A DNA stretch of 64,000 bases, taken from positions 95,561 to 159,560 of the forward strand of contig CAJNOI010000089.1 of the NCBI GenBank assembly GCA_905250115.1, written 5' to 3'. A program made the translations under genes and the position numbers. The notes below the pieces were generated by a model, which saw only the letters and a list, made by a program, of their open reading frames with translations, was not told the DNA's origin and made no database searches. Origin of the DNA: Adineta steineri (taxonomy: Eukaryota; Rotifera; Eurotatoria; Adinetida; Adinetidae). This document shows, in pieces, positions 58,805-64,000 of the stretch. Position 1 is the first letter of the stretch; every line of letters begins with the position of its first letter.

Positions 58805-60262
58805 ATGGAGCTTGTATCGTCCAAGATTCATATGCTATTTGTTCTATTTATTTTAATTCTATTTACTTTATTATCCGGCTATATATACACAAAATGCCCT
58901 TTCTTAACGACTACTTTGAAAGCTGATATCTCATATGCATCATATTATTCTCAGTTTCGTGATGTTTCTCATCCAGCAGATGGTTGGAAACCTGTTGGAC
59001 ATACTATTGATGAACAAAACTTACTTCACGATATGTCGATTGTCGTTGCTGCGTGGTCTGAAAATGCTGAAGATAATATACCTACAGTGCCATGTTTATC
59101 AGCCGATGGTCATTTGCTTGTGTTAAGTGTTAGTGCAAGTCGTATACGCTATGGAGTAAGTCTAACTTTTGTCACAGTCTATCCAACCGATATGAAAAAA
59201 GTTTTACCAAAAAACATTTCATCTCATCCACTCTCGTCAAATCAACAGAGTCTCTGGTGTATATTTAGTGATGGGTCAGTGACACCTGTCTATACTTATG
59301 ATTCCAAATATGGCAATGATCGAGCATCTCTTTTGGATTGTCCACTTAGTCAATTTGCTAATGATCAGTTATGGAAACTGAATCAAACAATACGAGTTTA
59401 TCTTGCATCAACAACAACAAAAGATAGAAAAATACCTATACTCAAAGCATTTGTAAAAGTTCCAGTAGTTTCTATCACTTCATCAAATTCTAGTCAAGAA
59501 TCTTTTACATTATGTACTTCACCTTTACATAACAAAGCGAAATATTTAGTCCAATGGATCGAGTTTCATCGACTAGTTGGATTTAGTAAATTCATAATAT
59601 ATAATACAACTGATACTGATGATTATCTCTCAACTATTGTTAATATTTATACTCAAAAATATCCTGGTCTTGTTGATGTTGTACAATGGAATTTCTCTAC
59701 TCTTGGTCTTGTTGATGTTTTACCAACACGATATTTTCAAACAGAAGCATTACATGATTGTCTAATTCGTTATGGTGATCAATCGGAATGGTTAGGTATG
59801 CTCGATCTTGATGAATATATTGTACCACTACCTCCATACGAAACTATTGTTGATTATGTTCATGCAAATTTTGGTCGACGAATTATAGGATCAATTAATT
59901 TATGGAGTCAATTTTTTTGCACTAAAAATGCTAGTGCATACACTTCAGAAGAGAATGATACAAATCGTTTAACTATTGAACGATTTACTTTTAGTGCACG
60001 TAATCGACATAAAAGTGGACGTGAAAAGTATTTATATCGACCACGTTTTGTTCTATATCTATCAATTCATCATCAGATAGTTGGACTTTCGAAACAACAC
60101 CCATCAGAAAAACACATAACACTTGCTCACTATGCAACGATGAGTCGTCTACGTACAATGCCGGGATGTGGTACTAATGGACATGTTGAAGATACTAGTA
60201 TTCGTAATCGTTTCGTTAATAGATTAAAAACTGCAATAGCAACTTTAATGAATAAGCATTGA
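58805..60262 (+). CDS. Glycosyltransferase family 92 (DUF23) enzyme
   Basis: 485 aa in a single exon. A second Met at 58832 would begin right at the signal anchor (MLFVLFILILFTLLSGYIYT), so the true start may be either; the layout is type II membrane (Golgi). The GT92 domain is in the C-terminal half: LCTSPLHNKAKYLVQWIEFH then RLVGFSKFIIYN, the family's entry motif, and LGMLDLDEYIVPL carrying the DxD metal and sugar-nucleotide site, then RFVLYLSIHHQIVG and LAHYATMSR. GT92 members include beta-1,4-galactosyltransferases acting on fucose in nematodes. An fucosyltransferase sits right downstream, which is suggestive. TAATTCTAG just before the start could be a splice acceptor. Confidence 0.85.
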   Translation: MELVSSKIHMLFVLFILILFTLLSGYIYTKCPFLTTTLKADISYASYYSQFRDVSHPADGWKPVGHTIDEQNLLHDMSIVVAAWSENAEDNIPTVPCLSADGHLLVLSVSASRIRYGVSLTFVTVYPTDMKKVLPKNISSHPLSSNQQSLWCIFSDGSVTPVYTYDSKYGNDRASLLDCPLSQFANDQLWKLNQTIRVYLASTTTKDRKIPILKAFVKVPVVSITSSNSSQESFTLCTSPLHNKAKYLVQWIEFHRLVGFSKFIIYNTTDTDDYLSTIVNIYTQKYPGLVDVVQWNFSTLGLVDVLPTRYFQTEALHDCLIRYGDQSEWLGMLDLDEYIVPLPPYETIVDYVHANFGRRIIGSINLWSQFFCTKNASAYTSEENDTNRLTIERFTFSARNRHKSGREKYLYRPRFVLYLSIHHQIVGLSKQHPSEKHITLAHYATMSRLRTMPGCGTNGHVEDTSIRNRFVNRLKTAIATLMNKH

Positions 60263-60851
60263 AATAGAACAATTTTATACAAAAATATTTAAATGTTGTT
60301 TTTATCTTATAATATAGATTATTTTACACTCCTATATTTCACGAAAGAAATCACAAACAAGATTATGGTAATATGCTAATTTTATCTATATCCGAGTAAC
60401 ATCAAAAATGAAGTTTGTTCAGAGCATAAGTTATTGTAATGAGAGTAGGGCATTTTAAGTATCATACACTTAATCTCAAGATATTTTAAAATGAATAAAC
60501 TTCAGTTTTATTGTTACAATTATCAAATATTACCATAGTAACAGAAACAAAATTGATCTTTATATCTTGTTTAGTTTCTTTAATTGATATCAAAATTGAA
60601 TAAATAAATTAGATTTTGAAATATATTACTTTATAAAATGCTTAGTAATAATTTAGAAACAAATCTATTAGTCATATGTTCACATTATAAAAAGTGACTT
60701 CAATAGTAAAATTATGAAATCATTAGAAATAAAGACAAATTTCGAATAGTACTGTTTATTTAACAATTATAATGATGTCATTGATCTGCTATTATTAGAT
60801 TTTATTGTTTGTTTTTAGATTATTTTATTAAAATATTTCTCACGAGAGAAA
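60263..60851. other. Spacer between GT92 and fucosyltransferase genes
   Basis: AT-rich. A TTTGTTTTTAG acceptor at about 60819 lies 33 nt before the next ATG and may be a spliced-leader or 5'UTR intron acceptor. Confidence 0.45.
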
Positions 60852-61805
60852 ATGTATAAATATCAAATGTTAAAAGTAGTAGGTTTGATCGTCACCATCA
60901 TTCTGCTATTTTATCTATTAAATATTCATTCAAAATCACTATACATTTTACAACTATGGAAGAACAAGACTATATTTAATGATTCTAAAGAATGTTATAT
61001 TATTTTACGTGAACGTAGTGGTCGACTTGGAAATCGTTTATTTATGTTTGCATCAGCTTATGGCTTATCACTGAAATATTCATGTCAATTATACATAGAT
61101 CGAAATATTATAGATGAACTTCAAAAATCATTTCAGATTAATCTCACAAATTTATTATCAAAATCACAATTAAATAACATTACTTCAATTACAAAAATCT
61201 ACAATCATTGTTCATTCATTCCTAATCTTTTACATTCAAACAAAAGTTATTCGATCGAATTATCAGGATTTTGGCAAGTACATAAATATTTTCTCGATCA
61301 TATGGGACAAATAAGAGAGCAACTACGTTTTAAACAATCAATTTTAGATCGAGTGAAGAATTTTCTCGAAAAAAATATCAATAAAAATGTTTCCACTTCA
61401 ATAGGCATACATATTCGACGAGGCGATTTTCTACGTGTTCGACGTGTTTCATCCAACAAATATATATTCAATGCAATGTCGCATTTCCTAATAAAATATC
61501 ATTCAGTTATATTTATTATAGTATCCGATGATAAAAACTATTGTCGAAAAACATTTGGTCAGAAAAAGAATGTATTAGTGACACCTGATTCATTCAATGC
61601 TGCTGATGATTTGGCTACATTGACTCTATGTAAACATACTATTCTTACTGCAGGAACATTTGGATGGTGGGGAGCTTTTCTTTCACATAATCGATTAGGT
61701 GATGCATTAACTGATTCAAAAGCGGATCATACTCCTCTTGATGTTAATTGTCGGCAGGATGACTATTTTCCATCATGGTTTTTATTTTTAAACAGTACGA
61801 ATTAA
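60852..61805 (+). CDS. GT11 alpha-1,2-fucosyltransferase-like enzyme
   Basis: 317 aa, single exon. Type II anchor at about residues 7-24 (LKVVGLIVTIILLFYLL). The GT11 motifs are in order: RSGRLGNRLFMFASAYGLS (motif IV-type loop), IGIHIRRGDFL (motif I, GDP-fucose binding, with the HxRRGD residues), FIIVSDDKNYC (motif II) and TAGTFGWWGAFLS (motif III). It should transfer fucose from GDP-fucose in alpha-1,2 linkage to galactose on glycans. Length is close to FUT1/FUT2 and to bacterial GT11 enzymes. The stop is followed by an AATAAA at 61829 and by the next gene after 56 nt. Confidence 0.88.
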   Translation: MYKYQMLKVVGLIVTIILLFYLLNIHSKSLYILQLWKNKTIFNDSKECYIILRERSGRLGNRLFMFASAYGLSLKYSCQLYIDRNIIDELQKSFQINLTNLLSKSQLNNITSITKIYNHCSFIPNLLHSNKSYSIELSGFWQVHKYFLDHMGQIREQLRFKQSILDRVKNFLEKNINKNVSTSIGIHIRRGDFLRVRRVSSNKYIFNAMSHFLIKYHSVIFIIVSDDKNYCRKTFGQKKNVLVTPDSFNAADDLATLTLCKHTILTAGTFGWWGAFLSHNRLGDALTDSKADHTPLDVNCRQDDYFPSWFLFLNSTN

Positions 61806-61861
61806 ATTATGAAAATATTCTACCAAAAAATAAATATGTTTTAATGTATTATATTTTTTAG
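61806..61861 (+). promoter_or_regulatory. Intercistronic region with poly(A) signal and candidate spliced-leader acceptor
   Basis: AATAAA at 61829-61834, then TATTATATTTTTTAG ending at 61861, directly abutting the ATG at 61862. No donor for this acceptor exists in frame upstream, because the fucosyltransferase reading frame is already complete. Confidence 0.55.
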
Positions 61862-62911
61862 ATGAGATTTCAGATTACTTATTATCGACAATTACGCTTT
61901 TTTATACTAGTTGTCATTGGTATTGGTTTAGTCTTGTTTATTAATCAACCAAATTTATTTCAGTTTTCAATTCGTAGATCTAATTATACAAAATATCCTT
62001 TATTGAAAAGTAATGAAAAATGCACAACAACTGTTGTAATAGTATATTTTCCATTGAGAAAATCCAAACATAGTAAAGCTGAATATCAATCATGGATTGA
62101 AAATCTATTAGGATTTTGTCAATCACCTATCATTATATATACATCAATTGAACATCAACTCATTCTACAACAACTTCGTCGAAATAGTTCATTAAGGACT
62201 CATTTTATTGTGGAGTATAATTCACCATTTCAAATACCACCAATAAAAAAACTTGTTCCTATTTTTGAACAACAATATTCAAATGATCCTGAACGTGCAT
62301 ATCACTCGATTGAATTGTATGCTGTATGGTGCGCTAAACCATTTATACTGAATCGAAGTGTAGAGCTTAATCCTTTTCGAACAAAATATTTTCTCTATAT
62401 TGATGCTGGAGCATTTCGATCTTCTAATTATCGTTTTCAATCATGGCCATACGAACCTTCAATTCATTCAATTCTTGCTAATAACAGACTTCTTCTTAGC
62501 ATGATTTCTCCACTTCCTCGTCAGTTTTGTCCACCGTCATATACTATAGATAAAGGTCTCATTCGATATGATCTCATTCAAGCTGGTCTAATGGGTGGTA
62601 CTGCTGATGCTATCCATTGGTGGACATCAGTATTTTATGAAACAATCGATATTTATATTTCAAAGAATTTTTTCATTGGAAAGGAACAAAATTTGATGAA
62701 TGCTATTGCACTTATATATCCACACAGGATCAATATGATGCTTTCATTTCGTACCTCTTGTGGCAATAAATGGTTTGCTTTCGGACCATTACTAGCAAAT
62801 CAAGTTGACAAACAACGATTGGCTTTTTCAATGACTTGTCAACATCAGAATTTATCTGAAGTTATTATTCCTTTCGAAAATATTTGCAACGATCCTAGAA
62901 ATGTTAAATAA
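61862..62911 (+). CDS. HtrL/YibB-like Golgi-type membrane protein (putative glycosyltransferase)
   Basis: 349 aa, single exon. Signal anchor at about residues 12-30 (FFILVVIGIGLVLFINQP). The lumenal part has VVIVYFPLRKSKHSKAEYQS and WIENLLGFCQSPIIIYTS, then ELYAVWCAKPFILNRSVELN and PFRTKYFLYIDAGAFR. This is the pattern of the HtrL/YibB family (a T-x-V-T-A-x-x-x-x-x-R start, then N-P-F-x-T with a D-A-G near it). YibB-type proteins occur beside bacterial sugar operons and in nematodes and rotifers; biochemical function is unproven. Its place directly behind a fucosyltransferase supports glycan assembly. A strong GTGAGT donor lies 3 nt after the stop. Confidence 0.7.
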   Translation: MRFQITYYRQLRFFILVVIGIGLVLFINQPNLFQFSIRRSNYTKYPLLKSNEKCTTTVVIVYFPLRKSKHSKAEYQSWIENLLGFCQSPIIIYTSIEHQLILQQLRRNSSLRTHFIVEYNSPFQIPPIKKLVPIFEQQYSNDPERAYHSIELYAVWCAKPFILNRSVELNPFRTKYFLYIDAGAFRSSNYRFQSWPYEPSIHSILANNRLLLSMISPLPRQFCPPSYTIDKGLIRYDLIQAGLMGGTADAIHWWTSVFYETIDIYISKNFFIGKEQNLMNAIALIYPHRINMMLSFRTSCGNKWFAFGPLLANQVDKQRLAFSMTCQHQNLSEVIIPFENICNDPRNVK

Positions 62912-63787
62912 CAGGTGAGTCAAATAAACTAAATTTACTTTTATCTTGTATACGATCTATTAAGATAGATATTGATTATGAAGTTTCTTTTCTTGGTAAT
63001 ATGGTTCCATGAATGTGATCTTTTAGTTTTTTATCAATTAATAAAGATATTAATAAACATCATCACAACATCTTTTCATATTTTAATATTTACCGGTAAA
63101 AACTATGCTTTCAGTTCATGACACTTCTGAAAAAAAGATGTAAGAATTACATGTGTATTTAAGTTCTCTTTCCCGTAGAGAAGAGTCCAGCAAACATAAA
63201 TTGTCTGATTGCTTGCTTGTATGTCCGCAGGGTCAAAAAAAACATCGAAGACTGATTTTTCGAAAAAGACATTTCGATGCAGGGACTTCGAATCTGATGT
63301 TAGTTTTTCAAAAATTTTTAAAAAAAATTGTTTTTTAGACAAAGGACTATTTTTTTACAAAAAATCGTTTTTTATATAAAATTTGACGAAATGGCTTTTG
63401 AGGTTGGAGACTTCGAATCTGATGTTAGTGTTTGCAAGTTATATAAGCAAATGGTCCCGTAGCATTGTAGAACACCATTTCTACGAGAAAGAGCGAAACG
63501 AGTCCTTCGACGAGCGTTACTTGTATATAAGAATGTAGAAATATTCAATACTTTGACTTGTTCTCATACTCATTATATTATATTTTCAGAAAACGCTTTC
63601 TTTTTATTTATTGCTTGTTGTTTGCTATCTACGGTGGTCTATTAATTTAAAATTATTTTCAGATAACTCGAAATAATAAAATATTCGTTAAGTTTCTATT
63701 AATAATTTTTGTAAGTACTAGCGTACTCTTTGTATATTAAGATAAATTTGTGATTATTATAGTTATTTAGATTAAAAGAATTAAAAT
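62912..63787. other. Spacer with a dispersed repeat
   Basis: Begins with a CAGGTGAGT donor at 62912-62919. Acceptor-like TATTTTCAG at 63589, TTTTCAG at 63662 and GTTATTTAG near 63770 precede the next ATG. Repeat copy C occupies the middle. Confidence 0.5.
63160..63530 (+). repeat. Dispersed repeat, copy C
   Basis: TTGCTTGCTTGTATGTCCGC, two subunits with CGAATCTGATGTTAGT, then TTTGCAAGTTATATAAGCAA, TTTCTACGAGAAAGAGC and CGACGAGCGTTACTTGTATA. Same order and orientation as copy B at 58010-58440. Confidence 0.7.
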
Positions 63788-64000
63788 ATGAGTTATGTAC
63801 GAGTTGGACGTTTCTGTACATTGATTCTGGTACTTATTTTATTTCTTTACATTATCATGTCAAATATGCTACTGAAAAATGATAATATTAATATTTCATC
63901 ATGGCCAAATTTATTTAAATTGAATTATTATAAAATTAAACAAGTATTTGATATATCAATCAGTAATAAAAGTCTTCCTAAAATACTTATTGTATTAGGT
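63788..64000 (+). CDS. Type II membrane protein, 5' part (runs off window)
   Basis: 71 codons to the window edge. Short basic N terminus, anchor at about residues 10-27 (CTLILVLILFLYIIMSNML), then a lumenal stem ending KSLPKILIVLG. Layout and location suggest another Golgi glycosyltransferase or sulfotransferase of the cluster, but no family motif is reached. Confidence 0.55.
   Translation, partial: MSYVRVGRFCTLILVLILFLYIIMSNMLLKNDNINISSWPNLFKLNYYKIKQVFDISISNKSLPKILIVLG

Noticed and set aside
58620..58926. Two plus-strand frames overlapping the GT92 start
   Set aside because: Out of frame with the GT92 gene and without domain.
1..64000. tRNA, rRNA, CRISPR array or bacterial-type operator
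   Set aside because: None recognised by eye; a covariance-model search would be needed to exclude tRNAs fully.

Overview
The window looks like a piece of a bdelloid rotifer nuclear genome. The sequence is very AT-rich. Protein genes are broken by many 45-80 nt GT..AG introns. Animal housekeeping genes (TSG101, NBAS, TMEM167B/Kish-B, TRMT10C, an SLCO/OATP carrier, a SUMF2-like protein, TM2D, CFAP90) sit beside large secreted or membrane proteins that I do not recognise, and runs of the hexamer TGTGGG, the bdelloid telomeric unit as I recall it, are scattered inside the window. Species assignment is inference; no rRNA or mitochondrial marker is present. One assembly gap of exactly 100 N lies at 5603-5702.

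Layout. 1-450 (-): 5' part of a type II membrane DXD-type glycosyltransferase. 451-5602: about 5 kb with no supportable gene. 5703-6583 (+): C-terminal part of a soluble-type guanylate cyclase, cut by the gap. 7360-8215: decayed coding sequence ended by a TGTGGG hairpin. 8590-9729 (-): secreted beta-propeller-like protein. 10225-10860 (-): decayed TRMT10C copy. 11745-13123 (+): class A GPCR. 14190-16865 (-): 891-aa membrane protein. 18691-19908 (-): TRMT10C. 20350-24046 (+): 730-aa ABCG/ABCH half transporter in 17 exons. 24972-27640: a graveyard with an exon-like relic, an endogenous CRESS-DNA-virus Rep helicase relic carrying short introns, and a decayed copy of the ABC gene 3' end. 28809-32604 (+): OATP carrier with a SUMF2-like gene nested on the other strand in its second intron. 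33388-33876, 34156-35541 (TSG101) and 36381-37120 (+). 37631-39168 and 39398-39823 (-): a type I membrane protein with a frame break, and a TM2-domain protein. 40933-41479 (-): CFAP90. 42554-42890 (-): Kish-B. 42953-53600 (-): NBAS, more than 20 exons, with several introns swollen by miniature transposons. 53600-58800: repeat-rich spacer. 58805-64000 (+): a glycosylation cluster (GT92, GT11 fucosyltransferase, HtrL/YibB-like protein, and a further type II membrane protein cut by the window edge).

How genes relate. Kish-B starts 62 nt after the NBAS stop, with an AATAAA and a pyrimidine-rich AG acceptor in between; the HtrL-like gene starts 56 nt after the fucosyltransferase stop with the same arrangement. 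This is what operons resolved by spliced-leader trans-splicing look like. NBAS (ER-Golgi tethering) and Kish-B (early secretory pathway) also fit together functionally. The 58.8-64 kb block and the gene at 1-450 are all Golgi-type sugar enzymes or look like them.

Mobile DNA. At least seven copies of a hairpin element with TGTGGG-rich ends, one hAT-like MITE with a perfect 8-bp target duplication and an internal satellite, one MITE with TAGTGGCGTAACC ends, a dispersed repeat on both sides of the glycosylation cluster, and an 80-bp minisatellite were read directly from the sequence.
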